From contig JAMZNZ010000002.1 of NCBI GenBank assembly GCA_024178355.1, positions 725,501-789,500 of the forward strand: a stretch of DNA of 64,000 nucleotides. The letters are read 5' to 3'. This DNA comes from Maricaulaceae bacterium EIL42A08. GTDB taxonomy: Bacteria; Pseudomonadota; Alphaproteobacteria; Caulobacterales; Maricaulaceae. A program made the translations under genes and the position numbers. This document shows positions 27,868 through 36,366 of this stretch, one piece after another (positions within the stretch are counted from its first letter, which is position 1; every line of letters begins with the position of its first letter). The notes under the pieces were generated by a model. It did not search any database. It had not been told where the DNA came from and worked only from the letters and a program-made list of their open reading frames with translations.

Positions 27868-28518
27868 ATGCGCGGCTTTGGCGTCAACGAACTTCTTTCC
27901 TGCTATGCGCGCGGCGTGTTTCCGATGGCGGAATCGCGCGATGATCCTCGGGTTTTCCTGCTGGAGCCTGATGTTCGCGGGATGATCCCGCTCAATCGCT
28001 TCCACATTCCGCGCAGTTTAAAGAAGACCGTCCGCAAGGATGTCTTCCACGTCACCGTCAATCGCTGTTTTGAAACCGTCGTGCGCGCCTGTGCCAGCCC
28101 GGCACCGGGCCGCGATGAGACCTGGATCAATCCGGTCATCGAGTCGCTCTATGGCGAGATGCACCAGCAAGGCCACGCCCACTCCATCGAGTGCTGGAAG
28201 GATGGCGCGCTGGCCGGGGGGCTGTATGGCGTTTCGCTGGGGGCGGCCTTCTTCGGCGAAAGCATGTTTTCACGCCAGACCGATGCGTCAAAGACCGCGC
28301 TCGTCCATCTGGTGGCGCGTTTGAAAGTGGGCGGCTTTAAACTGCTCGACGCGCAGTTCACGACCGCCCATCTGGAGCGCTTTGGCGCTGTGGGCGTGCC
28401 GCGGCGCAGCTACAAGCAGATGCTGGCCAAGGCGGTCAATGAGGATGCAGATTTCTTCAAGCTGGCCGACGGCCTGCCCGGCGATCAGCTTCTGCAGTCG
28501 ATCACCCAGACGTCGTAG
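27868..28518 (+). CDS. aat: Leucyl/phenylalanyl-tRNA-protein transferase
   Basis: Transfers Leu or Phe from tRNA to proteins with N-terminal Lys or Arg, marking them for ClpS/ClpAP degradation (N-degron pathway). The 216-residue protein has the family blocks YARGVFPMAES, LEPDVRGMIPL, TWINPVI, HSIECW and GVSLGAAFFGESMFS. Its last 34 bases overlap the 3' end of the convergent DUF2155 gene. Co-location with accBC, DUF2155 and NDUFA12 recurs in alphaproteobacteria, as I recall. Confidence 0.96.
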   Translation: MRGFGVNELLSCYARGVFPMAESRDDPRVFLLEPDVRGMIPLNRFHIPRSLKKTVRKDVFHVTVNRCFETVVRACASPAPGRDETWINPVIESLYGEMHQQGHAHSIECWKDGALAGGLYGVSLGAAFFGESMFSRQTDASKTALVHLVARLKVGGFKLLDAQFTTAHLERFGAVGVPRRSYKQMLAKAVNEDADFFKLADGLPGDQLLQSITQTS

Positions 28519-28910
28519 ACCGGGTGCTCCAGCGCGTTAAGCGCCGGGTTCGACGCAAACATCCAGCCTGAGAAGATACGCTCGCCTTCAGCTTCCACGC
28601 CGAAGCCGTCGGTACGACGGTCGTCAATCTGGACGAAGGCAAAGACTTCCGGCGGCTCTTCTGGCGGACGGCGGCGGCAATATTGAACCGTCACGCCCAG
28701 TGCGCCGAACTCCACCATCTCACCCACAGGCGCTTCGAAATCGCGCGTGCGGGCGGTGACCTTGTCCAGACCACGCAGGATCGCCACCGAACCGGGCTGC
28801 GAGCTGCGCTCAGGCTGGCTTGCACCGCCCTGCTGTTGGGCCGCCAAGGCGGTTCCAGCCGTGGCGAGCATGGCGGCAGAGGACAAGAGCGCGATGAAGG
28901 TCCGGGTCAT
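28485..28910 (-). CDS. DUF2155 exported protein
   Basis: A 141-residue protein with a signal peptide (MTRTFIALLSSAAMLATAGT..LAA) and a conserved C-terminal domain containing LDKVTARTRDF, the cysteine in TVQYCRRRPPEEPPE, FSGWMFASNPALNALEHPVYDVW and a final Cys in VIDCRS; the two cysteines could form a disulfide. This matches DUF2155, which typically sits beside NDUFA12. It is downstream of NDUFA12 on the same strand and overlaps aat on the other strand by 34 bases. No function is established that I know of. Confidence 0.9.
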   Translation of the reverse strand: MTRTFIALLSSAAMLATAGTALAAQQQGGASQPERSSQPGSVAILRGLDKVTARTRDFEAPVGEMVEFGALGVTVQYCRRRPPEEPPEVFAFVQIDDRRTDGFGVEAEGERIFSGWMFASNPALNALEHPVYDVWVIDCRS

Positions 28911-28951
28911 GGTGTCAGCTTTCCCTTGGAATGCGGCACAAGCGTGACCGT

Positions 28952-29365
28952 TTAGTCGCCCGGCGTCCAGCTTTCGTAGTCACCCACAGTGCGCTGACGC
29001 TCACGACCCGAGCCGGCTGCCAGCGAACCGGCCGGGCGGTGCGCATGCAGCGTGCCAGTCATGTTCGGGCGGTGATCCTGCTCCCACTCGCGGCGCGGCA
29101 GAGGCACCTCGGTGGGCGGCTCATCAAAGGTATGGTGCAGCCAGCCGTGCCAGTCAGACGGCACGCGCGAGGCATCGGCATAGCCATTATAGACCACCCA
29201 TCGGCGCTGCTTGGAATCCGCACCGGTACCGCCGGAACGCTCGCGATAATATGTGTTGCCGAAGCTGTCTTCGCCAACCCGTTCGCCGCTGCGCCAGATC
29301 GTGAAGGCGGCGCCTGCAGAAGCACCATTCCACCAGGTGAAGATTTTCGAAAGCACGCCAAGCAT
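28952..29365 (-). CDS. NDUFA12-type accessory subunit of NADH:ubiquinone oxidoreductase
   Basis: Homologue of the mitochondrial complex I accessory subunit NDUFA12 (B17.2), which alphaproteobacteria retain. The 137-residue protein has family blocks VGEDSFGNTYY, RRWVVYNG, ASRVPSDWHGWLHHTFDEPP, and a Pro/Arg-rich tail with PNMTGTLHAHRPAGS. It should bind the matrix-side (cytoplasmic) arm of complex I. DUF2155 follows 41 bases later. The core nuo genes are not in the window. Confidence 0.94.
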   Translation of the reverse strand: MLGVLSKIFTWWNGASAGAAFTIWRSGERVGEDSFGNTYYRERSGGTGADSKQRRWVVYNGYADASRVPSDWHGWLHHTFDEPPTEVPLPRREWEQDHRPNMTGTLHAHRPAGSLAAGSGRERQRTVGDYESWTPGD

Positions 29366-29551
29366 GGGTCTGTCCCGTCAGGTGTCAGAATCTGGGTGCG
29401 TTATGCCTGTGTGCACGCCTCCGGTCCAGTGCTGCAGTGCCGCAGCATCAGCAAGCTGGGGAAAAGCCCTGTCAGCTTTCGACAGACCACCCCTCACACA
29501 GGTACGATATCGCAATGTTATGCAAGCGATGTGATTCGCGAAGGAGCGACC

Positions 29552-32083
29552 ATGGTCCAGCGTCGACTGACCCGCGACGGCGAGACTTTTGCTGACAGCC
29601 TGGCTTTCTGTGACCGGCCCATGGTGCCGGGCGACCCGGATGTGATCGCCGACGAGACTACCGAGGCTGTTGTCCAGACGCCCGACGCCTGGAGCGACGC
29701 AGCCGCGGCCGCTTTCGCCGTGCTGACCGGCTCTGAGTTCGATGCGGACCTTAATGCAGGTCAGATTCTCGAAGCGCTCGGGGTCGAGCTTGCCGCGGCT
29801 GCGGGCCTTGAAGGCGTTGCCGCTGCCGAGCTTGCCGCCTCTTTGTTGATGCGCGAAGCCTGCCCGGCCCCGGCCCTGTGGCGTAGCCAGCTTCTTCCGA
29901 TTGAGTCGCCGGCATCTGCTGAACCAGCTGAAGCGCTGGATGCAGTTATTGATGCGCTCAACGGTGCGACCATGGGCGAAGCGGCCGCAACGCTGGGCGC
30001 GCGCATTCTGGCGGAGCGCCTGGAAGCCATTGGGCTGGCGTGCGTCAATTGCGATGGCAACGACGAGGAATGCTTCGATCCGCGCCGCAATCGAGCCTTG
30101 GCCCGCGCTATCCGCGCAGCACGCCGGGACGGTGCTCCCGACGCCATGATCGAGCGCGCCATTGCTCGTGCGCGTCAGGGCGTCATCACACCAGAAGCCG
30201 GACTTAACACTGCGCCGCCGCAGACACAGACGCCGCCCGTTCGCCTCGACGCAGATTTCTTCGACGCTGACGACACCGATCCAGCCGTTCGCAAGCTGTC
30301 CGAAGCGCTGTGGACACACGGCGCGCCGACGCTTCATTTCGACGATATCGAGCCTGCCCTGCCCCAGGCCGTTGTGCTGGAGCTCAGCGCCTTCATCACC
30401 GAGGGCAAGGCTGATCTTGAAGCGCTTCAAGCGGCGACTGAGCTTTGGAGCCTGGTGGCGAAAAGCGCGGGCGGTTCGCTTGGCCTGAGCGGGCTGGGGG
30501 CGGCCCTCACCGCAGCGCGCTGTGCCTATGACAGCGACGAGGGGCGCGAGCTTGCTGCGACGCTGATCACCACGATCAAAGCCTCCAGCGCGGCACCGTT
30601 GAGCCTTGAGCGATGCGACGGGACGCTTGCGACCTTCCTTGAAACCGAAAGCATTTCGATCCACCCGATCAGCACGGTTGCTGGGACTGAAGGCGGTCTG
30701 GCGGCGTGCGTCACGGCTGCGCTTTCTGAGCTTCACCCGGCCAAGCTGGCCCAGGTGCAACGCCATGCGCTCGGCACCCAGGCACTCAGCACCCATGACG
30801 CTGAATGGATTGATGCGCTGAAGCGCCAGGGCGTGGATGAAGACTGCTTTGCTCGCATTGATGCGGCCATCGCCGAAGGCGCGCCGCTGCGCTTTGCCAT
30901 CAATCGCTGGACACTGGGCGAGGAAATCGCACGCCGCTGCGGGCTGTCGCCGGACCAGTTTGATGCTGCCGGTGGCCGCTTGCTGGAAGCGCTGGGCGTT
31001 GATCCACTCGACATCACCGCGGCGGAGCGTCACGTGCATGGCGCAGGCACGCTGGATGACTGTCAGGCGCTCAGCGATGATCTGCGGGCTGTGTTCGCCA
31101 CGCCTGACGTGGAAGCCCGCCTCGCCATGGCCGAGGCCGTTGAAACCGCGCTTGAAGCCCCGTGCGGGCTAGATATCGCCCTGCCCGGCTCTGCGACCAT
31201 TGAGGAAGCAGGCCAGATCGCAGCCTCAGCGGCCCGTCGCGGTCTGAAGTCTGTGACTGTTCGCCGGGAGGGTCAGGCGCTCTATGACCTGCTCAATACC
31301 ATCGAGTTTGAGGGCGGCGACTATGGCCGCCGCGAGATGATCGCCGAAGAGCGGGTGATCGAACGCGTGGTGGAGAAATATGTCGAGCGCGCCACCGAGC
31401 GCCGCAAGCTGCCCGATCGGCGCAAGGGCTATATCCAGAAGGCCACCGTGGGTGGTCACAAAGTCTACCTGCACACCGGTGAGTTTGAGGATGGCGAGCT
31501 GGGCGAAATCTTCATCGACATGCACAAGGAAGGGGCCGCCTTCCGCTCGCTGATGAATAATTTTGCGATTTCGATCTCCATCGGCTTGCAATATGGCGTG
31601 CCGCTGGAAGAGTTTGTGGATGCCTATCTGTTCACACGGTTCGAGCCAGCCGGCGATGTGGACGGTAATGATTCCATCACCCACGCCACCTCAATCCTGG
31701 ACTACATCTTCCGTGAACTGGCGGTGAGCTATCTGGGCCGTGATGACCTGGCCCACACCGACGCCGATCCGCGCGATCATGCCGGGCTCGGGCGTGGGGT
31801 GGCTGAGGAAAAGCTCGCTCAGGAAGCCGATGCAGCGAGCCTCATCTCCAAGGGGTTCTCGCGCGGTCAGCTGCCCGACAATGTAGTGATGCTGGGCTCC
31901 CGGCCCCGCCCGGAAGCCACCGACACGCCTGCCCCCGCACGCGGTTCAGGCCCGGCCAGCGCGCCGGTGCCCAGCTATCACGGCGAGCCGTGTCCCGACT
32001 GTGGTCACTTCACCCTGATCGAAGGCGGAGCCGAGCTTGATTGCGACGCCTGCGGCTGGTCCGGCCCACCTCCAGGCGGGTAG
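29552..32083 (+). CDS. Class II ribonucleotide reductase (NrdJ)-like protein lacking the catalytic core
   Basis: 843 residues, clearly derived from B12-dependent NrdJ but much shorter than the about 1200-residue alphaproteobacterial enzyme I recall. Blocks align in order: TPDAWSDAA (43-51), ACVNCDGNDEECFDP (163-177), ARQG (207-210), AYDSDEGREL (325-334), INRWTLGEE (450-458), AERHVHGAGTLD (491-502), GSATIEEAGQ (546-555), and a nearly intact C-terminal region (about 620-735, GGHKVYLHTGEFEDGELGEI..). The NPCSE active-site block and neighbouring glycyl/substrate loops are absent, as is any equivalent catalytic cysteine, so reduction is not expected. It ends in a zinc-ribbon-like CPDC (814-817)/CDAC (831-834). 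AAGGAG at 29541-29546 fixes the ATG at 29552. The long frame is intact with normal composition, suggesting a working protein of changed function. Confidence 0.85.
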   Translation: MVQRRLTRDGETFADSLAFCDRPMVPGDPDVIADETTEAVVQTPDAWSDAAAAAFAVLTGSEFDADLNAGQILEALGVELAAAAGLEGVAAAELAASLLMREACPAPALWRSQLLPIESPASAEPAEALDAVIDALNGATMGEAAATLGARILAERLEAIGLACVNCDGNDEECFDPRRNRALARAIRAARRDGAPDAMIERAIARARQGVITPEAGLNTAPPQTQTPPVRLDADFFDADDTDPAVRKLSEALWTHGAPTLHFDDIEPALPQAVVLELSAFITEGKADLEALQAATELWSLVAKSAGGSLGLSGLGAALTAARCAYDSDEGRELAATLITTIKASSAAPLSLERCDGTLATFLETESISIHPISTVAGTEGGLAACVTAALSELHPAKLAQVQRHALGTQALSTHDAEWIDALKRQGVDEDCFARIDAAIAEGAPLRFAINRWTLGEEIARRCGLSPDQFDAAGGRLLEALGVDPLDITAAERHVHGAGTLDDCQALSDDLRAVFATPDVEARLAMAEAVETALEAPCGLDIALPGSATIEEAGQIAASAARRGLKSVTVRREGQALYDLLNTIEFEGGDYGRREMIAEERVIERVVEKYVERATERRKLPDRRKGYIQKATVGGHKVYLHTGEFEDGELGEIFIDMHKEGAAFRSLMNNFAISISIGLQYGVPLEEFVDAYLFTRFEPAGDVDGNDSITHATSILDYIFRELAVSYLGRDDLAHTDADPRDHAGLGRGVAEEKLAQEADAASLISKGFSRGQLPDNVVMLGSRPRPEATDTPAPARGSGPASAPVPSYHGEPCPDCGHFTLIEGGAELDCDACGWSGPPPGG

Positions 32084-32151
32084 TCGCAAGAACGGCGCAA
32101 GGCTTGCAGTCCTACATCTGAACGCTCGATAAAGGGCGGTGGAGCTGCGCC

Positions 32152-32655
32152 ATGATGAAACAGATTTTGCTTGCTTTAACCGTTTCGGCCCTCTCGGCCG
32201 TTCCCGCTCTTGCACAGAATGCGTCTGAGATTGCGCGCGTTCAAGCGGGGCAATCCTGTTCGGGCTGCAACCTGTTCCAGGCGGATCTGGCCTACCGTGA
32301 CCTGCCCGGCATCGACGTGTCCGGGGCGCGCCTGCGCCAAGCCAATCTCAGCCTCGCCACCATGAACCAGGCCAGCTTTGATCGCGCCAATCTGACCGTC
32401 GCCAATCTGTTCGGAGCGCGCTTTACCGGGGCCAGCTTCCGCAATGCCGATCTATCACAGGCCGTTGCCGTGGGAGCCCATTTTGGCGGCGCGAACCTGT
32501 CTGGAGCCGGGCTTACGGGCACCAATCTTTCCGGCGCAGAATTAGCTGACGCCCACGGCCTGACCCAGGCACAGCTCAACACCGCCTGCGGCGATCATAC
32601 CACACAGCTCCCGGCTGGCCTGACCATTCCGGCCTGCAACCTTTCTGCCTACTGA
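32152..32655 (+). CDS. Exported pentapeptide-repeat protein
   Basis: 167 residues: a signal peptide (about 1-22, ending ALAQ), then a CSGC motif (C36, C39) leading into about 20 pentapeptide repeats of the A(N/D)LSx type (about 40-138), which form a right-handed quadrilateral beta-helix. A C-terminal cap contains C146 and C162 with 15 residues between, and the pattern CG..TxLPxG. In the oxidising periplasm both caps could hold disulfides. Function unknown. GGAG at 32141-32144 precedes the ATG by 7 bases. The second pentapeptide-repeat gene begins 53 bases later. Confidence 0.88.
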   Translation: MMKQILLALTVSALSAVPALAQNASEIARVQAGQSCSGCNLFQADLAYRDLPGIDVSGARLRQANLSLATMNQASFDRANLTVANLFGARFTGASFRNADLSQAVAVGAHFGGANLSGAGLTGTNLSGAELADAHGLTQAQLNTACGDHTTQLPAGLTIPACNLSAY

Positions 32656-32708
32656 GAATTACTGCGAATTAAGTCGATCTTGCTGTGTCAGGCGAGTAAC
32701 TTACCGCC

Positions 32709-34307
32709 ATGACCTTGCGTGATGCTCTCATTTCGGCCGCCTCTGCGATCTGCCTGGCTAGCCCCGCGCTTGCTGGCGGTGGTGGGGAACAGGGCCCACA
32801 CCGTAGCCTCGTGATTGGTGGCGACTGCGTGGAATGCACGTTTGAGGGCGCGAATCTGGCGGGCGCCCAATTCCTCGGTGGCGACTTTCGCGATGCCAAT
32901 TTCGATCGGGCTGAAATGCTCGGCGCGCGGCTTGTAGACCTGACTCTGCAGGGGGCAAGTTTTGAGCGTGCCTCGCTCAACGAAGTTCATATCGCCAATT
33001 CCGGACTTGAAGGCGCAAATTTCGAGAATGCGACGCTGACCCGCGCTCGCTTCCATCAGGCACGGCTTGTTGGTGCAAACCTGTCTGATGCGTCAATGAG
33101 CCAGTCGGTGATGCTTCTGGTCGATCTGACCGGAGCGAACCTGTCCAATGTCGCAGCGAATTCCAGCGTCTTCCGGCAAGCCAATTTCAGCGCAACGCGG
33201 TTGCGCGATGCCGGTCTGAGCAACGCCCATTTCATCGGAAGCCGCCTGATTGGTGCCGATGCACGCAACGCCAACTTTTCCGGGAGTATCTTTGAAAATG
33301 TGGATCTGACCGGGTCTGATTTTCGAGATACGAACCTGGTCGGGGTGCGTTTCCGGACCGTCGATGTCACTGGCGTCGATTTTCGAAATGCCAATGGTCT
33401 AAGCAGCAGCCTATTTGCACGAGCTTGCGGCGTTGATGCACGCGGCCTTCCAGACGACGTTGAGCTTGGCCCATGTGGCGAAACGCGTCAGAGCATTGAC
33501 GATGAACACATCACAGTTGCTGTAGCGGCAAGTCGCGAGGCTCTGGAAAACCTGCGCCAACAGCGGCGCGCCCAGATCGAGGAAGCCCGTCACGCCTTTG
33601 AGCAGGCAATCGGCAATATTGAAGTGCGAGTCGGTAGTTCTGATCGCATACGCCTGGAGGCAATTGCCGCCGCGCGCGAAGGCTGGGAAGCGGCAGCCGA
33701 GGCTTTGGCCGAAGCTGAATTCGAGCTGGCCGAGAACGGCGAAGAGATGAACTGGTCGTTCGACATTCGCCGAGCCGAGCTGGGCGAGCCGATCCGAATT
33801 ATTCTTGAACAGGCCGCGCCGCAAGACGTCGTGGTCTTCACCCGGCGCGAAACGATGGAAGCTCCGCCACCGCCGCCCATGCCGGAGGCCCCGAAACTGC
33901 CCCAGCGCGCGGACGCGATCTTTATTGCTGAAGACGGCACGGCGATCACCCGGGACGCTGAAATCATCCTGATTGAACGCAGCTTGAGCGCGGCTGATAT
34001 CGGCTTTCTGATCGAAGCGACCGCCAACGACTTCAACCGGCGGGACAATGCCGAAACCCTGTCCTTCCGTGACGTTCAGGCAGGTGTCTGGGCACGCAGC
34101 AATGAGACTCAGCTTCCCATCCTGTGTGGTGAGGTCGAGCTTGAGGACGGCTGGACGCGCTTTGCCACCGTGCGCAATGAGGGCTTTGAGATTTCTCTGG
34201 GCGGATCTGGTGAAGCCATCTGCGATGGCGATGCAGCCACCATTCAGCCCAGCGCCGATCTCGCCATCCGCATTGAACGCCGCCTGACCCAGCTTGCCGT
34301 AGACTGA
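32709..34307 (+). CDS. Exported pentapeptide-repeat protein with a C-terminal extra region
   Basis: 532 residues: a signal peptide (about 1-22), a CVEC motif (C40, C43) opening a long pentapeptide-repeat helix (about 40-235), and a cap with C240 and C256, the same 15-residue spacing and CGxxxxxLP pattern as its neighbour. Beyond the cap, residues about 265-350 are Glu/Arg/Ala-rich and likely coiled coil. Then comes a Pro-rich linker (EAPPPPPMPEAP, near 395) and a C-terminal region (about 410-532) with no motif I recognise. Probably an arisen fusion of the repeat domain to an envelope or partner-binding module. Function unknown. Confidence 0.87.
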   Translation: MTLRDALISAASAICLASPALAGGGGEQGPHRSLVIGGDCVECTFEGANLAGAQFLGGDFRDANFDRAEMLGARLVDLTLQGASFERASLNEVHIANSGLEGANFENATLTRARFHQARLVGANLSDASMSQSVMLLVDLTGANLSNVAANSSVFRQANFSATRLRDAGLSNAHFIGSRLIGADARNANFSGSIFENVDLTGSDFRDTNLVGVRFRTVDVTGVDFRNANGLSSSLFARACGVDARGLPDDVELGPCGETRQSIDDEHITVAVAASREALENLRQQRRAQIEEARHAFEQAIGNIEVRVGSSDRIRLEAIAAAREGWEAAAEALAEAEFELAENGEEMNWSFDIRRAELGEPIRIILEQAAPQDVVVFTRRETMEAPPPPPMPEAPKLPQRADAIFIAEDGTAITRDAEIILIERSLSAADIGFLIEATANDFNRRDNAETLSFRDVQAGVWARSNETQLPILCGEVELEDGWTRFATVRNEGFEISLGGSGEAICDGDAATIQPSADLAIRIERRLTQLAVD

Positions 34308-34334
34308 TAGGCACTGCCCTTGCTTGAAACAAAA

Positions 34335-34364
34335 AACCCCGGCTCGCCTGAGCCGGGGTTTTCC
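34335..34364. terminator. Bidirectional terminator between the pentapeptide-repeat gene and aspS
   Basis: AACCCCGGCTC (34335-34345) pairs with GAGCCGGGGTT (34350-34360) around a GCCT loop. TTTT follows on the plus strand and TTTTTT on the minus strand, so it can end both convergent genes. Confidence 0.9.
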
Positions 34365-34381
34365 TTGTTCAGGCTTGGCAC

Positions 34382-36199
34382 CTAGCCCTTCTTGGCGTCG
34401 GGCATCACCGTACGCAAGTGCAGCTCGCGCAGCTGGCGGGCTTCTGCGGTGGACGGGGCGTTCATCATCAGGTCGCGAGCCTGCTGGTCTTTCGGGAACA
34501 TCACGACTTCGCGCAGATTGTCCTGATCGGCCAGCAGCATCACGATGCGGTCCACGCCCGGTGCGATACCACCGTGGGGCGGTGCGCCATAGCGGAAGGC
34601 GTTCAGCATGCCACCGAAGGCTTCTTCCACGACCTCAGCGCCGTAACCGGCAAACTCGAACGCCTTCAGCATCACGTCCGGGCGGTGGTTCCGGATCGCG
34701 CCTGAAGACAGCTCAACGCCGTTACACACGATGTCGTACTGCCAGGCCTTCAGATTCAGCAGCGTCTCGTGGTCGTGCTTGTCGAGTTTCAAAAACTCGT
34801 CCGGGTCCATCTGGGGCATCGAGAACGGGTTGTGGGAGAACTCGACCTTCTTGTTGTCTTCGTCCCATTCGTACATCGGGAAGTCGACGATCCAACAGAA
34901 TTTGAAGATATTTTCTTCAAACAGGCCAAGCTCACGGCCCACACGATCGCGGGCACGACCAGCAAAGGCCACGAAGTCCTTCGGTTCACCGGCGGCAAAG
35001 AAGACAGCGTCGCCAGCTTTCAGGCCCAGCTGGGTGCGGATGGCTTCAGTGCGCTCCGGACCAATATTCTTGGCCAGGGGACCAGCGCCCTCCAGTTCGC
35101 CGCCTTCTTCGCGCCAGAAGATATAGCCAAGACCCGGCTGGCCTTCGTCCTTCTGGGCCCACTTGTTCATGCGGTCACAGAAGGCGCGGCTGCCGCCACT
35201 CGGTGCCGGGATCGCGCGAACCTCGACCTTCGGGTTCTTTTCGATCATCCCGGCAAAGACCTTGAAGCCGGAGCCGGCGAAGTGCTCGGTCACAGGCTGC
35301 ATCTCAATCGGGTTGCGAAGGTCCGGCTTGTCAGAGCCATATTTCGCCATGGCCTCAGCATACGGGATGCGGGCAAAGGCCACGTCCGGCACTTCACGCT
35401 CACCTGCAAACTCCTGGAATACGCCCGCCAGAACCGGCTCGATCGCCTGGAAGACGTCTTCTTGGGTCACGAAGCTCATTTCCATGTCGAGCTGATAGAA
35501 TTCGCCGGGGGCGCGGTCTGCACGGGCGTCTTCGTCCCGGAAGCACGGCGCGATCTGGAAGTAGCGGTCAAAGCCGGCCACCATGATCAGCTGCTTGAAC
35601 TGCTGGGGGGCCTGCGGCAGGGCGTAGAATTTGCCCGGGTGCAGGCGCGACGGCACCAGGAAGTCGCGCGCGCCTTCTGGCGACGACGCGGTGAGGATCG
35701 GCGTCTGGTATTCAGTGAAACCCTCATCGACCATGCGGCGGCGCAGGCTGTCGATGATCTTCGAACGCAGCACGATGCGCTCATGCAGGCTCTCACGGCG
35801 CAGGTCCACATAGCGGTGCTTCAACCGCACTTCTTCAGACCAGTCCGGCTCACCAAAGACCGGCAGCGGCAGCTCTTCAGCCGACGACTGAACGGCCAGA
35901 TCCTCAACGCGCAGCTCCACTTCGCCGGTGGGAAGATTCGGGTTCACCGTTTCGTCGGAACGGGCCACGACCTTGCCGGTCACGGTCACAACGCTCTCGA
36001 CGCGCATGCGCTCAAGCTTTTCAAAGTGGGGGCTTTCCGGCTCCAGCACGCACTGCGTCAGACCATAATGGTCGCGCAGGTCGACAAAGAGCAGACCGCC
36101 ATGGTCACGCTTTCGGTGGATCCAGCCGGACAGGCGAACGCTCTCGCCAACCTGGGCTTTGCGTAGCTGTCCACAAGTGTGGGAGCGATAGGCATGCAT
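34382..36199 (-). CDS. aspS: Aspartyl-tRNA synthetase
   Basis: Class II synthetase charging tRNA-Asp. From ATG 36199 it is 605 residues ([12 protein letters not shown]...), the family norm; the frame extends 31 codons upstream without family resemblance. It has an OB-fold anticodon-binding domain ([20 protein letters not shown]), motif 2 region [20 protein letters not shown], a GAD insertion, and motif 3 [13 protein letters not shown]. Many alphaproteobacteria use a non-discriminating AspRS that also charges tRNA-Asn; I cannot tell from the sequence which type this is. Confidence 0.96.
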   Translation of the reverse strand: MHAYRSHTCGQLRKAQVGESVRLSGWIHRKRDHGGLLFVDLRDHYGLTQCVLEPESPHFEKLERMRVESVVTVTGKVVARSDETVNPNLPTGEVELRVEDLAVQSSAEELPLPVFGEPDWSEEVRLKHRYVDLRRESLHERIVLRSKIIDSLRRRMVDEGFTEYQTPILTASSPEGARDFLVPSRLHPGKFYALPQAPQQFKQLIMVAGFDRYFQIAPCFRDEDARADRAPGEFYQLDMEMSFVTQEDVFQAIEPVLAGVFQEFAGEREVPDVAFARIPYAEAMAKYGSDKPDLRNPIEMQPVTEHFAGSGFKVFAGMIEKNPKVEVRAIPAPSGGSRAFCDRMNKWAQKDEGQPGLGYIFWREEGGELEGAGPLAKNIGPERTEAIRTQLGLKAGDAVFFAAGEPKDFVAFAGRARDRVGRELGLFEENIFKFCWIVDFPMYEWDEDNKKVEFSHNPFSMPQMDPDEFLKLDKHDHETLLNLKAWQYDIVCNGVELSSGAIRNHRPDVMLKAFEFAGYGAEVVEEAFGGMLNAFRYGAPPHGGIAPGVDRIVMLLADQDNLREVVMFPKDQQARDLMMNAPSTAEARQLRELHLRTVMPDAKKG

Positions 36200-36366
36200 C
36201 GTGAAGAACCATTCGTTCTGGAGTGAGCGGGACCAGCGTAGACAGCGCGGCCCCAGGGCAGGCAATAATCGAGCCGGGAGAAGCACCCGCAAGGCCCCTT
36301 ATGTCAAGCGTTTCACCCGCATTTGGCGTGCTTATGGGCTGGAGCGATGCAGCCTAGCGTCATTCG

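Noticed and set aside
29366-29551. Possible cobalamin riboswitch or NrdR box before the NrdJ-like gene
   Set aside because: I searched for the B12-box and for the ACA..TATA..TGT type palindromes and found neither; only a weak 5-bp hairpin at 29469-29485.
29378-31039. A 553-codon open frame antisense to the NrdJ-like gene
   Set aside because: Composition is the mirror of a GC-rich gene, with no recognisable domain and no ribosome-binding site. The plus-strand protein has clear family blocks.
34769-36166. A 465-codon open frame antisense to aspS
   Set aside because: It is fully covered by the conserved aspS gene; long antisense frames are common at this GC content.
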